Origin: Paenibacillus barcinonensis
GTDB lineage: Bacteria > Bacillota > Bacilli > Paenibacillales > Paenibacillaceae
Direction: 5' to 3'
Length of the DNA stretch: 64,000 nucleotides
Assembly (NCBI RefSeq): GCF_003217495.1
Contig: NZ_QJSW01000006.1
Location: forward strand, 186,001 to 250,000
The first letter of the stretch is position 1. The number at the start of each line of letters is the position of its first letter. Both the position numbers and the translations under genes were made by a program. Below, in pieces: positions 8,370-16,576 of the stretch. The notes below the pieces were generated by a model that worked only from the letters and a program-made list of their open reading frames with translations, ran no database searches and was not told where the DNA came from.

Positions 8370-8915
8370 TCAGCATATGCTGTGTTGTTGAACCAAAGCG
8401 TCTACAATTGCCTCCCTGTCATGGAACAGGTAGCTTGTGACACCCTTATGCCCTCTACTCTCTATTTCCTCCAACAAGTCTGGTGACCAGAAAACCACAC
8501 CGACGACATCTTGAAGCTCGCTGATCAGCGTCAGATCATTATCATGCCGTACCATCACCAGTTTGGGATAAGCAGCATGTTTGAAGCCTTCAACCACAAC
8601 CCAGTCATACTGGGAAAACTCCTTCAACATGTCCTCCAGTCGGGTGTGCTGTTGCTTCAGAATTGCAGTTCTGTTGGGAGACATTACCGCCACCGCAGCC
8701 GCACCCGCTTTACCAAACTGATACGAGTCTGTGCCTTCCTGATCCATCTCATGGTGGTCATGGCCGTCATGCTTGATGGCGGCAACCTTCAATCCTTTGG
8801 TGGCAAGCCCCGCGATAAGGGAAGCGATCATCGTTGTTTTACCTGTGTCTTTGTACCCGACAACCTGAATAATGTGAGGTGAGGCAATATGCATTTGTTT
8901 TTCCTCCATCATCAC
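8370..8915 (-). CDS. mobB: Molybdopterin-guanine dinucleotide biosynthesis protein MobB
   Basis: A 181-residue P-loop GTP-binding protein. The Walker A motif GYKDTGKTT is near residue 20, with KHDGHDH and MDQEGTDSYQFGKAGA downstream, typical of MobB. It assists MobA in attaching GMP to molybdopterin. The start is GTG at 8915 or the ATG directly after it. Only three bases separate it from moeA, whose end supplies the ribosome binding site, so the two are translated from one message. mobA and moaA-E are not in the window. Confidence 0.9.
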   Translation of the reverse strand: MMMEEKQMHIASPHIIQVVGYKDTGKTTMIASLIAGLATKGLKVAAIKHDGHDHHEMDQEGTDSYQFGKAGAAAVAVMSPNRTAILKQQHTRLEDMLKEFSQYDWVVVEGFKHAAYPKLVMVRHDNDLTLISELQDVVGVVFWSPDLLEEIESRGHKGVTSYLFHDREAIVDALVQQHSIC

Positions 8916-8918
8916 CAG

Positions 8919-10214
8919 CTACCTTGCTTGCCCGGCAGGAAGCCTCAGGATCGTCACTTGTTCTCCCGCTGCAATGCCTTTTTGCTCAGGTGGAACAACA
9001 ATCAGACAATCGCTATCTTTAATCGTAATCATGACACTGGATTCATCTATACGAGCAGCGGCCGGGACTGCGTATACTTTACCATCACGAATGATCGTAC
9101 GTCCGCGGACAAAACGTGTGAAATTGTTGACTTTATCGTATCCAACCTGCAGCGTTGCAGTCCATTCCTCCAGATAAGGGTGAGCATCCGCCTGCATCGC
9201 ACGAAGCGTCGGGCGAACAAACAGATTAAAACCGACAAAACATGCCCCAGGATTACCTGATAATGCAAATAACAGCTTGTCCTTATACCTAGCAGCCGTT
9301 GTCACACTCCCTGGTCTCATGGTGACTTTGTTGAAAAGCATCTGCATCTGCTCTTCAAGCACAAGCTCCCCCATAATATCGTAATCACCAACAGATACAC
9401 CACCCGTCGTTACAACCATATCGTTGTCACGGATCGCTTCCTCCAGCTTGGCTCTTGCTGTGTTCACATCATCGGCGATTGCTCCATACATAATAGGCTC
9501 TCCACCCGCTTCAACCACAAGAGAACGGAGCATATAGCTGTTGCTGTTGCGTATCCGTCCGGGCTGGAGCGGCTCATGAACTTCAAGCAGCTCGGTGCCT
9601 GTTGCAAAAATAGCCACCTTCGGGCGTTCAAACACAGGTACATCGGCTACGCCAAACGTCGCCAGTACAGACTGTTCACCAGCCCCGATGACTGTGCCCG
9701 CTTCAAGCAGCTGCTGCCCCTCCTGAACTTCGAGCCCGATCGGAGTAATGTTTGCTTCCACCTGAATCTGGCGTTTCAATGCTATCCAGTGCTCACCTTG
9801 CTCCTGCTTGCTTTCGGTCATTTCCATCATAACTACGGCATCCGCCCCTTCCGGCACTTGGGCACCTGTCATGATTCTGGCAGCCGTTCCGGGTGTAATG
9901 ATATGCTCAGAGGTGTAGCCACACGGAATTTCATCAATGACACGGAACCATACTTGATGTTCACTTGTGGCCAGAAGTGTGTCTGCGCTTTGAATCGCAA
10001 AACCATCCATACCTGATCTGCGAAAAAAAGGATACGCATGTGGTGCTGTAATGGCACTGGCGAGCGTGCGCCCATGCGCATCTGCAAGGGGAACATATTC
10101 AGTCCGGCCTCTTGGAATGTGCTTAGCAATTCTGGCCTGTGCCTCATGTACTTGTACAGCAGCACGATGAAATTTTGCGGTGCTCATATCATATGAATGG
10201 GAATTCGGTTTCAC
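8919..10214 (-). CDS. moeA: Molybdopterin molybdenumtransferase MoeA
   Basis: A 431-residue protein of normal MoeA length. It shows PFFRRSGMDGFAI in the N-terminal region, PGTAARIMTGAQVPEGADAVVM, the central MoCF-binding domain with TGGVSVGDYD and LSGNPGACFVGF, and a C-terminal beta-domain. MoeA inserts molybdate into adenylated molybdopterin. The start is a GTG at 10214 preceded by AGGAGG at nine bases. It heads the moeA-mobB operon and is divergent from the small HNH gene. Confidence 0.93.
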   Translation of the reverse strand: MKPNSHSYDMSTAKFHRAAVQVHEAQARIAKHIPRGRTEYVPLADAHGRTLASAITAPHAYPFFRRSGMDGFAIQSADTLLATSEHQVWFRVIDEIPCGYTSEHIITPGTAARIMTGAQVPEGADAVVMMEMTESKQEQGEHWIALKRQIQVEANITPIGLEVQEGQQLLEAGTVIGAGEQSVLATFGVADVPVFERPKVAIFATGTELLEVHEPLQPGRIRNSNSYMLRSLVVEAGGEPIMYGAIADDVNTARAKLEEAIRDNDMVVTTGGVSVGDYDIMGELVLEEQMQMLFNKVTMRPGSVTTAARYKDKLLFALSGNPGACFVGFNLFVRPTLRAMQADAHPYLEEWTATLQVGYDKVNNFTRFVRGRTIIRDGKVYAVPAAARIDESSVMITIKDSDCLIVVPPEQKGIAAGEQVTILRLPAGQAR

Positions 10215-10360
10215 TGTGAAGTACCTCCTGAAGTCTTAATCTCATTTAAGAAAGTGTAGCCCGAATACGTGTGGATGACAAGTCGCTCACTGTATCCCAG
10301 ACCAAAATGAAAAACGCTCTTACTGCACATAATAGCATTCGTTAACAGGAGGTGAATACG

Positions 10361-10657
10361 ATGCACAGGATTAATCAATGTGAGTTATGCGGCAGAGAGC
10401 CCGTGGAAACAACGGTTCATCATCTGACTCCGAAGGAGATGGGAGGCACTTTTATGCCAACAGCTAACCTATGCATCCCTTGTCACAAGCAAATTCATTC
10501 GTTATACACCAATCGTGATCTTATCACACTCGGTCTGACCACCCTGGAGTCGCTGAGCGCAGATGAACGTATCGTGCCTTACCTGCGCTGGATACGCAAG
10601 CAGCCCGCTTCCACGATACCACGTGTACGCAAGTCTCATCATGTCCGTAAAACATAA
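10361..10657 (+). CDS. Small HNH-type zinc-binding protein
   Basis: A 98-residue protein. CELCGRE near the start and ANLCIPCHKQIH near 45 give two cysteine pairs, with TVHHLTPKEMGG between them, matching the HNH nuclease fold (H-H and N-H positions). Small stand-alone HNH proteins of this kind are common in Bacillales and mostly uncharacterised; nuclease activity is possible but not shown. The ATG at 10361 is chosen because AGGAGGTGA precedes it; a GTG at 10352 would overlap that site. It is a single gene ending in a bidirectional terminator. Confidence 0.8.
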   Translation: MHRINQCELCGREPVETTVHHLTPKEMGGTFMPTANLCIPCHKQIHSLYTNRDLITLGLTTLESLSADERIVPYLRWIRKQPASTIPRVRKSHHVRKT

Positions 10658-10659
10658 AA

Positions 10660-10713
10660 AAACAGTAACACGATGCTTGCTGACAGCTTTGTCAGCTCAC
10701 CCTGTTACTGTTT
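10660..10713. terminator. Bidirectional terminator between HNH and DUF4247 genes
   Basis: AAACAGTAACA (10660-10670) pairs with TGTTACTGTTT (10703-10713), with an inner GCTGACAG/CAGC element and T-rich or A-rich flanks. It lies between two convergent genes. Confidence 0.75.
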
Positions 10714-10770
10714 ATTATTTTGCTCTGAGCTTATTACTGGTTATCTTCTGTAACGTCCTGTCTTAAAACG

Positions 10771-11520
10771 TTATCTTCGCCTCATAATCCGGCCGCCGCC
10801 AACGCGGGTTTTTGGCTTTTTATAGGATTTCTTCGGAGAATCAAACAAATCACCCAAGCCGCCACTGCTTTTATTACGATCAATGCTGCCTCTGCTCTGC
10901 TCCTTCTTCCGGTCGAACAAACCGCCACCTGAACCGACGCTTGTATCCTTGTCACTTCCACGTCTTGTGATCGAGCCTTTACGTTCAACGGTCAGCGGCG
11001 GAGCCAGTTTTTTATCATTGCTGGTCGGCGCCCGGTATGATCCCGCCTTCGGTTTATACGTATCCCGTTCCGCATATCCACGGTAGTTACCCGATCCACG
11101 CCCTCCAAAAGCATCAAACAAATTACCGATTAGTGTCGCCGTAAGATACCCTTGCAAAAAGGACGAGCTATAATTCTGCCGCACATATTCCTTGGAATCG
11201 ACCTCAACCAGCGTATCCTCCGGTTTCTTCGGATCTTGCTGCAGATGGTAGTACTGATCCGAGTATACCAGGAACATACGCTCTGTGCTTTCGGCCGAAA
11301 TCTGGTCCGGCTTCCGCTGATCAGACAGCTCCTGAGCAACCTCTGGCACCGTGCGGTTCGCAGCACGATACACATAAGATGTGGATTGGCCACTGCCACT
11401 AACCGATTCAAGCGGATACGTATCCTGAACCGAAGGGGCCGCACCGCACGCAGACAACAGAGACATCACAAGGCTGAGGACCAGCATTAATTTTAATCCA
11501 TGTGCCAAGCGTTTTTTCAT
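10771..11520 (-). CDS. DUF4247 lipoprotein
   Basis: A 249-residue predicted lipoprotein. The signal peptide ends in the lipobox LLSAC (Cys about 25), so it should be anchored to the outer face of the membrane. The central part (VPEVAQELSDQRKP, MFLVYSDQYYHLQQDP) is the DUF4247 region. The C-terminal third is low-complexity, rich in Gly, Lys, Arg and Ser, and ends GGGRIMRRR. Function unknown. It is the last gene of the pspA operon, 11 bases after the DUF4178 gene, and genes of these families recur together in many Firmicutes, which suggests a shared envelope role. Confidence 0.85.
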   Translation of the reverse strand: MKKRLAHGLKLMLVLSLVMSLLSACGAAPSVQDTYPLESVSGSGQSTSYVYRAANRTVPEVAQELSDQRKPDQISAESTERMFLVYSDQYYHLQQDPKKPEDTLVEVDSKEYVRQNYSSSFLQGYLTATLIGNLFDAFGGRGSGNYRGYAERDTYKPKAGSYRAPTSNDKKLAPPLTVERKGSITRRGSDKDTSVGSGGGLFDRKKEQSRGSIDRNKSSGGLGDLFDSPKKSYKKPKTRVGGGRIMRRR

Positions 11521-11531
11521 TGGAACCTCTC

Positions 11532-12038
11532 CTAGTTCGAACGAATCACTTTGATATCCGCAGGAAGAATGGACTCCCCCTCATACAGGTTAAACCTTCT
11601 GTCTTGCCATTCCACACGAAGAAGTTTGTTATCATCCGATTGATACTGCCACACCAGCTGTTCACCAGCCTGACCATAAGGTGTTCTGCCAACCGTTTGA
11701 ACCATGCCTCCATACTCCTCCTCCAGATGATACACATGATCATCCAGTTCAAGAATGGTAGGCACTTCATCCGGAGCATCGAGCCTGCCGTCAATAGGAA
11801 TATAGAGTGCATAACGAATGATTTCGCGCTCCTCCACATGCAAATATCGGAATGAACTGCCATCCTGCAGCGTAAGCACGACAGCATTGCGCGCACGATT
11901 CTGCACCCTGCCGACAACTTCATACGTAACGAGGGACACTTCACAGATATCGCCAGGTCCGAGCTGAAGCATCGTTTTCTCTGCCTTCGGCGGTTCTGGC
12001 TTTGCTAGTATTCCTTTAATGCGTTTCCATACACTCAT
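11532..12038 (-). CDS. DUF4178 domain protein
   Basis: A 168-residue soluble protein. The DUF4178 fold is suggested by the repeated beta-rich blocks LGPGDICEVSLVTYEVVGRV, SSFRYLHVEEREI and YHLEEEYGGMVQTVGRTPYG, W-x-E-W-x-DRRFNLYEGE. No catalytic motif is evident. I choose the ATG at 12038 over the one two codons earlier because AGGAG is eight bases from it. It is encoded between the DUF350 and DUF4247 genes in the pspA cluster. This gene family is repeatedly found beside pspA and DUF350 genes and is thought to belong to an envelope-stress module; its action is unknown. Confidence 0.85.
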   Translation of the reverse strand: MSVWKRIKGILAKPEPPKAEKTMLQLGPGDICEVSLVTYEVVGRVQNRARNAVVLTLQDGSSFRYLHVEEREIIRYALYIPIDGRLDAPDEVPTILELDDHVYHLEEEYGGMVQTVGRTPYGQAGEQLVWQYQSDDNKLLRVEWQDRRFNLYEGESILPADIKVIRSN

Positions 12039-12112
12039 GCCCATTACTCCTGTTCTGTTCCTTAACTTGATTACTCCTGTTCAACGCTTATGTTACTCTT
12101 GCTTTGTTCTAC

Positions 12113-12514
12113 TTACAGACAAGCTGCAATAATCAGTGCGCCCACAATATGTAAAGCGCCGGAGAAAAGTCCGTATCCCGTTTTGCCCTGCTGAATCCCT
12201 GTATCCAGATCCAAGGCAGCCCATCTGCGAATGATGAAGTGAACAACACTTTCCAGAATCAACAAAATCACAAAGGAAACCACAGAAACGAGTAACGCTT
12301 CTCCCAGATGTCCAGCTGTAGAGATAGATGTTGCAAGCACATATCCTTGTGCGAAAAGCTTCATAACCATTCGGGTAGTTACTGCCATATTGCCAGCCTT
12401 GACCTCGGCAAAATCTTTATACTTTGTAAAGAGTGAATCGACGTACATCAGCAAAAATAGCAAAACCGAACCCGAAGCAGTCCAGACCAGCATCGCCAAA
12501 ATGTTCAAATCCAT
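12113..12514 (-). CDS. DUF350 family membrane protein
   Basis: A 133-residue protein with four hydrophobic helices (about 5-25, 48-68, 72-95 and 112-132), the last ending GALHIVGALIIAACL. The layout and the paired two-helix repeat are those of DUF350 (YjfL-like) proteins. GGAGG precedes the ATG. It lies about 95 bases after pspA, separated by a hairpin, and 75 bases before the DUF4178 gene. The likely role is at the cytoplasmic membrane with PspA. Confidence 0.85.
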   Translation of the reverse strand: MDLNILAMLVWTASGSVLLFLLMYVDSLFTKYKDFAEVKAGNMAVTTRMVMKLFAQGYVLATSISTAGHLGEALLVSVVSFVILLILESVVHFIIRRWAALDLDTGIQQGKTGYGLFSGALHIVGALIIAACL

Positions 12515-12552
12515 TTACACAGCCTCCACTTATCAACATGATTCGCATTTAA

Positions 12553-12582
12553 AAGCGAAGGAGAAACTCTGTTCTCCTCCGC
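12553..12582 (-). terminator. Hairpin between pspA and DUF350 gene
   Basis: On the minus strand GCGGAGGAGAA pairs with TTCTCCTTCGC around a six-base loop, followed by TTTT. As it lies inside the presumed operon, it may be a partial terminator that leaves pspA more strongly expressed than the downstream genes. Confidence 0.65.
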
Positions 12583-12610
12583 TGATTAACCCTGCTGACT
12601 GCCAAGGTGT

Positions 12611-13282
12611 TTAGTTTTTATTCTCGTACTGCTTCATAAGAGCAGCAAGTTCGTCCTCAACTGCGGCATCCTTGCCCAGCTTCTCGAACTCTTCATCGAG
12701 TGATTTGCCTTTGGAAGACATCTCGTTGCTAGCCTCCGCCTGAGCTTCCATCTGCATCATTTTCTCTTCCATGCGTTTCATGCCCGCACTTGCTGTGTCA
12801 GAACTGAAACCGTTCAACGCTTTGTTAATCTCCGTCTGTGCCTTCGCTGCATTGTAACGAGCAACCAGCGTTTCCCGTTTGTTTTTCATTTGTGTCAACT
12901 GTTTGCGCATCTCGTCCAGCTTGCCGCGAAGATTGTCAGCAGAAGCTTTATTCTGATCGTAACTAGCTTTATACTCGATCATTTTTTCTTCAGCTGCTTT
13001 TTTCTCCTCCAATGCCCGGCGCGCCAGATCCATATTCTGTGCACGAGCGGCTGTGTGTGCCTGCTCCTCGCGTTTTTTCACGAGAGCTTCCTGCTCTTCA
13101 TACAGTTGCTTGAACTTCTTCTCAATCGCAATCTGCGCGGCTACGGCCTTCTCGGCATCCTCAAGATCTTCTTGCATGTCACGGATATATTGATCCGTCA
13201 TCTTGATTGGATCTTCAGCTTTGTCGATAATAGCGTTAATGTTGGACATGGTCAGGTCACGTAATCTTTTGAAAATGGACAT
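12611..13282 (-). CDS. pspA: PspA/IM30 family protein
   Basis: A 223-residue, almost entirely helical coiled-coil protein. It starts with the amphipathic helix MSIFKRLRDLTMSNINAIIDKAEDP, then the family block MTDQYIRDMQEDLEDAEKAVA. Long heptad-rich helices run to the end. PspA proteins assemble on damaged cytoplasmic membrane and stabilise it under envelope stress. AGGAGG precedes the ATG. A sigma-W-like promoter (13325-13352) lies upstream, as expected for stress-induced pspA in Bacillus. It is the first gene of the pspA-DUF350-DUF4178-DUF4247 group. Confidence 0.93.
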   Translation of the reverse strand: MSIFKRLRDLTMSNINAIIDKAEDPIKMTDQYIRDMQEDLEDAEKAVAAQIAIEKKFKQLYEEQEALVKKREEQAHTAARAQNMDLARRALEEKKAAEEKMIEYKASYDQNKASADNLRGKLDEMRKQLTQMKNKRETLVARYNAAKAQTEINKALNGFSSDTASAGMKRMEEKMMQMEAQAEASNEMSSKGKSLDEEFEKLGKDAAVEDELAALMKQYENKN

Positions 13283-13324
13283 TAGGTTATTCCTCCTAGT
13301 AATAGTTCATCGTATATATAGATA

Positions 13325-13352
13325 CATACGCAGCATTCTGTAACTCGTTTCA
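13325..13352 (-). promoter_or_regulatory. Sigma-W-type (ECF) promoter of pspA
   Basis: On the minus strand TGAAAC (13352-13347), 16 bases, CGTATG (13330-13325). The consensus of Bacillus sigma-W promoters is TGAAAC with CGTA at 16-17 bases. It is about 43 bases upstream of the pspA start codon. Confidence 0.75.
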
Positions 13353-13421
13353 ATTTTAGCACAAAAAAATTAAAACAAGATGAAAGCCTTCATACCAGAA
13401 GCAATTTTTCTATATTCAGAT

Positions 13422-13814
13422 TTATTCGTCTATTGTTTTACCCGTTTGTCCTTCCTGCAATTCCACAGATAGCTGTGTAGGGTCCGGCATCATGTTCAGA
13501 TGTTCGTCCATGAGCCTCTCTGCAGTCTGCACGATTTCGTCTATTTGCATGCGCGTAATACTGTCAAAATGAATGCCCATAATTACGGTAACTGTAACTT
13601 TTAATTGAAGACATGCCTTCCGGGCAAGCCGCTCACATAGCTCCTGCTCCTTATGACCCGGAATATGTACCGTCGTACCGCTAACACGCTCCTGCTCCAC
13701 ATAAAAGGTCGATACAGCACCAATATGAGCTTGCCCGCCAGTCACCAGGAAAACTTTGTCCAGCCCGGCATCAATAACCTCTAATCGAATGGATTTCAAA
13801 TCATATGTACTCAT
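13422..13814 (-). CDS. Small conserved protein, LpdD-like
   Basis: A 130-residue protein without membrane segments. Visible conserved blocks are FLVTGGQAHIGAVSTF (about 22-38), the IPGHKEQEL loop (about 51-60) and VTVIMGIHFDSITRMQIDEI (about 75-95). These resemble the LpdD-like fold, where a family member is linked to handling of prenylated flavin for UbiD-type decarboxylases. No ubiD or ubiX gene is in the window, so that function is only a suggestion. It is upstream of the pspA promoter and divergent from the deacetylase gene, apparently transcribed alone. Confidence 0.6.
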   Translation of the reverse strand: MSTYDLKSIRLEVIDAGLDKVFLVTGGQAHIGAVSTFYVEQERVSGTTVHIPGHKEQELCERLARKACLQLKVTVTVIMGIHFDSITRMQIDEIVQTAERLMDEHLNMMPDPTQLSVELQEGQTGKTIDE

Positions 13815-13969
13815 CTCACTCCACCTGTCCTTCTCTATATGTGATATATGGTGGAATTATGACTTTGAAGACGCCAACAGTGCAGTGAGACTTCTCACAT
13901 ACGCATAAAAGTTTCTGTCACAGGGCATACCATAGAGAACGTCATTTATGAAAAAGGAGGCCGTTACAT

Positions 13970-14776
13970 ATGCGTTTACGCCTCATCATGCTTCTGTTTA
14001 TAACGGTTATCTGGTGTTTTGGAGCTATGCCGTTATCTCCTGCTCTTGCTCACACTACGCCAAAAGGTGCTGAAAGACCGTCACATCCCCCTGCATCCAT
14101 CCCGGATACAGGAGAAGAGCAGCTGACTTTGGGGCAGCTGCGGCAAAAGTATGCCGACACCTTCAAAACAAATGGTCCTTCCACCAAGCAGGTGGCGCTT
14201 ACTTTTGATGATGTTCCTGATCCACGGTTTACCGCTCAAGTGCTGGATGTATTGAAAAAATATAAAGTACGTGCAACCTTTTTTGTCGTAGGCAGCCGGG
14301 CTGAAAAACATCCAAATCTGGTGAAACGTATGGTCAAGGAAGGGCATGTTATAGGCAATCACAGTTATAATCATCCTGAATTCAGCAAGTTATCCATGAA
14401 CGCATTTCGCAGGCAAATTTTACATACTGGTGACATTATTCAACGTCTGACCGGTTATACGCCCAAAATGATTCGTCCTCCATATGGAGATATTAATGAG
14501 GAGCAGCTACGCTGGGCTCGAAAGCAGCGTTACAGCATCGTTAACTGGAATGTTGATTCTCTGGATTGGAAGGGTCTGACGAAAGAGCAAGTGAAACATA
14601 ACATTCTTTCTGCGGTAAAACCCGGCTCCATCGTACTGCAGCATGCCGGGGGAGGCATAGGGTCCAATCTAAAAGGATCAGTTGAAGCTTTGCCTGAAGT
14701 GATTGAGGAACTTCGGAATCGAGGCTATGATCTCGTTACTTTGGATGAAATGCTGAAACTGTCTAAGGAAAAGTAA
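13970..14776 (+). CDS. Polysaccharide deacetylase (NodB domain), secreted
   Basis: A 268-residue protein with an N-terminal signal peptide (cut probably after ALA near 27). The NodB domain shows motif 1 TFDDVPD (about 83-89), the metal-binding HSYNHP (about 130), motif 3 RPPYG, motif 4 DSLDWKG and motif 5 VLQHAGG. Such enzymes remove acetyl groups from cell wall or other amino-sugar polymers outside the membrane. AAAAAGGAGG sits ahead of the ATG. It faces the LysM/3D gene tail to tail across a long hairpin. Substrate (peptidoglycan or another glycan) is not fixed by sequence. Confidence 0.9.
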   Translation: MRLRLIMLLFITVIWCFGAMPLSPALAHTTPKGAERPSHPPASIPDTGEEQLTLGQLRQKYADTFKTNGPSTKQVALTFDDVPDPRFTAQVLDVLKKYKVRATFFVVGSRAEKHPNLVKRMVKEGHVIGNHSYNHPEFSKLSMNAFRRQILHTGDIIQRLTGYTPKMIRPPYGDINEEQLRWARKQRYSIVNWNVDSLDWKGLTKEQVKHNILSAVKPGSIVLQHAGGGIGSNLKGSVEALPEVIEELRNRGYDLVTLDEMLKLSKEK

Positions 14777-14799
14777 TGATGTAGAGGATTGCATCTAAA

Positions 14800-14858
14800 C
14801 AGGGTGTCCCCTAGTGTTATCATGACTATAAATCATGATAATACCTGAGAACACCCTG
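14800..14858. repeat. Long interrupted hairpin between convergent genes
   Basis: Outer arms CAGGGTGT (14800-14807) and ACACCCTG (14851-14858), and inner arms TTATCATGA (14817-14825) and TCATGATAA (14833-14841), with a symmetric internal loop of about nine bases per side. There is no T-run, so it may be a weak bidirectional terminator or a palindromic repeat unit. Confidence 0.6.
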
Positions 14859-14920
14859 TATCTGCTGGTGATGAATGTTAACGTTTTGAACTCAGGATAG
14901 TTCCAGAGTCAAATCCGTTA

Positions 14921-15592
14921 TTATTTTAAAATGTAAAGCTCAACATCCTGGAAACCGAATGAATTCACAAACTGCTTGCTCCCCGGAATGAAGATATCAA
15001 TGCGATTGCCTTTAATTGCACTACCCGCATCAAGTGCCGTAGCTACGAAGGCTTGTTTCGGCAGCCCTGGATGTGAATGCCCCGTTACCAGCACTTTCGT
15101 GCCAAAAGGAATAACCTTCGGATCTACAGCAATGGTGCCCAGCTCCAGCGGGTTGCCAAAGTAATCAACCGCACCCCATCCTCCATTCTCGGAAGCATCA
15201 GCGGAGTATGCTGTAGCCTTAACGTTTATTGTTTTGCTGTAGTCAAAGGTTTTACCCCAAGCCTGTACAACTTTGTTTTCCCCGTTCACGTTCAGACTCG
15301 CTGCTGTCACCGTTTTTTCCTGTGACTTCATCTGAGCTGGTGCGGCTGCCGCTTTATTTTCCTGACCTGGGATCGTGATTTTCAGACCACCATAGATGTT
15401 ATAAGGTGAAATGTCTTTGTTGGCTTTAATTAATGTGTCCATGGCAACGCCATACTGCTTCGATAACGTGAAAAACGTATCTCCTTCTTTGGCTACATGA
15501 ACAGCATCCGCGTGAGCCGGAACGGCTTGAATCAATAGAACGGATGTCAGTAGTGCGATGGCTGCTTTTGATATACGTTTGTGGTTAAACAT
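14921..15592 (-). CDS. LysM and 3D domain cell wall protein (YocH-like)
   Basis: A 223-residue secreted protein. Signal peptide (ends AHA about 29), a LysM peptidoglycan-binding repeat (VAKEGDTFFTLSKQYGV to IYGGLKITIPG), a variable linker, then the 3D domain (INVKATAYSADASENGGWG, GTIAVDPKVIPFGTKV, ATALDAGSAIKGNRIDIFI) with the three conserved aspartates that name it. The domain is related to the MltA catalytic fold. The start at 15592 is favoured over an ATG five codons earlier, which overlaps the AGGAGG. It is under a c-di-AMP riboswitch (15608-15786), which links wall remodelling to c-di-AMP level. Confidence 0.9.
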   Translation of the reverse strand: MFNHKRISKAAIALLTSVLLIQAVPAHADAVHVAKEGDTFFTLSKQYGVAMDTLIKANKDISPYNIYGGLKITIPGQENKAAAAPAQMKSQEKTVTAASLNVNGENKVVQAWGKTFDYSKTINVKATAYSADASENGGWGAVDYFGNPLELGTIAVDPKVIPFGTKVLVTGHSHPGLPKQAFVATALDAGSAIKGNRIDIFIPGSKQFVNSFGFQDVELYILK

Positions 15593-15607
15593 GGTTTTCC
15601 TCCTCAT

Positions 15608-15786
15608 TATGCCTGCGAAGTTAGTTGTCGGATTCGGATGGAGGAACCCACCCTATAGGCTGTACTGAACATGCTATTGCATTATGTATTCCTAATTCAC
15701 CCCTAGCAGCGTGCTGTTCGTATGACAGGACATCACTGCATTGTTACATCCCCCGCACTTCCTCTCCGGAAATTTCGGCCGCATTC
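15608..15786 (-). ncRNA. c-di-AMP riboswitch (ydaO/yuaA type)
   Basis: Read on the minus strand, the leader carries the class signature: GGAAGTGCGGGGG early, GGGGTGAATTAGGAA in the middle, and near the 3' end CGAATCCGACAACTAAC followed by TTCGCAGGC. The ends ATGC and GCAT can close P1. The 3' end falls 16-20 bases before the start codon of the LysM/3D gene, overlapping the zone that ends in AGGAGG. In Bacillus relatives this riboswitch turns off wall hydrolase and osmolyte/potassium genes when c-di-AMP is high. I saw no separate terminator, so control may be at translation start or by alternative pairing. Confidence 0.85.
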
Positions 15787-15959
15787 AATATATCACAATT
15801 TTGTAACCAAAACCTGTAGTAAATGTTACCATATTGCGTTGTTTTCACTTTTCTTGTCCGCATACCATAAGTAAGATTCCATTTAAAATGCGATTCTCCC
15901 GTTATTTCCTAGTAGTAATCAGGTAACAGAAACGTAACTTTTATAGACTCATAAAATAA

Positions 15960-15984
15960 AAACCACCCGTATAACGGGTGGTTT
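15960..15984 (-). terminator. Terminator at the IS200 downstream edge
   Basis: A perfect ten-base stem, AAACCACCCG with CGGGTGGTTT, and a five-base loop. On the minus strand it is followed by TTTATTTT. It probably stops transcription coming from glnQ or the transposase before the wall gene leader. Confidence 0.8.
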
Positions 15985-16083
15985 GTTCTGCGGCTGAAAG
16001 CCTTTGTTACTGGCCAGCCCTAAAAGGGCATTGAAGGGTTCGCCAACCGCACTACTTTTTCGGCTACCCCTAAAGGGGGGACT

Positions 16084-16572
16084 CTATTTCTTCTTCTTTC
16101 GTTGTTCCTTTGTTTCTTCTCCTGTAAACGGATCAATATATTCCGCCATTGTTATTTGTTTGGCGACGATATCTTCCTGCAATTGATTTTGGATATATTC
16201 TTGTATCACTTTCTTGTTCCTTCCCACCGTATCCACATAAAATCCTTTACACCAGAACTTCCGATTCCCGTATCGATACTTTAGATTTGCATGTCGGTCA
16301 AAGATCATTAAGCTACTCTTTCCTTTTAAATATCCTATAAACGCTGACACGCTAAGCTTCGGTGGGATACTCACTAACATATGAATATGATCTTTACATG
16401 CTTCCGCTTCAATAATTTCCACATTTTTCCTCTCACATAATTGTCTTAGTATTTTCCCAATATCCTGTTTCAATTTCCCGTAAATGACTTGCCGTCTGTA
16501 CTTTGGCGCAAACACGATATGATACTTACAATTCCATTTTGTATGTGCTAAACTGTTCACATCAGATGACAT
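16084..16572 (-). CDS. IS200-family Y1 transposase TnpA
   Basis: A 162-residue single-strand DNA transposase. It shows KYHIVFAPKYRRQVIYG at the N-terminus, the HUH motif as DHIHMLVSIPP (H-I-H), and the catalytic tyrosine region FWCKGFYVDTVGRNKKVIQEYIQNQ. Length is near normal (about 150), plus a lysine-rich tail that may be a harmless extension. The ATG at 16572 is preceded by GGAGG; that ribosome binding site is paired away in a leader hairpin. The gene looks intact, so the element may be active. Confidence 0.93.
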   Translation of the reverse strand: MSSDVNSLAHTKWNCKYHIVFAPKYRRQVIYGKLKQDIGKILRQLCERKNVEIIEAEACKDHIHMLVSIPPKLSVSAFIGYLKGKSSLMIFDRHANLKYRYGNRKFWCKGFYVDTVGRNKKVIQEYIQNQLQEDIVAKQITMAEYIDPFTGEETKEQRKKKK

Positions 16573-16576
16573 CTGT

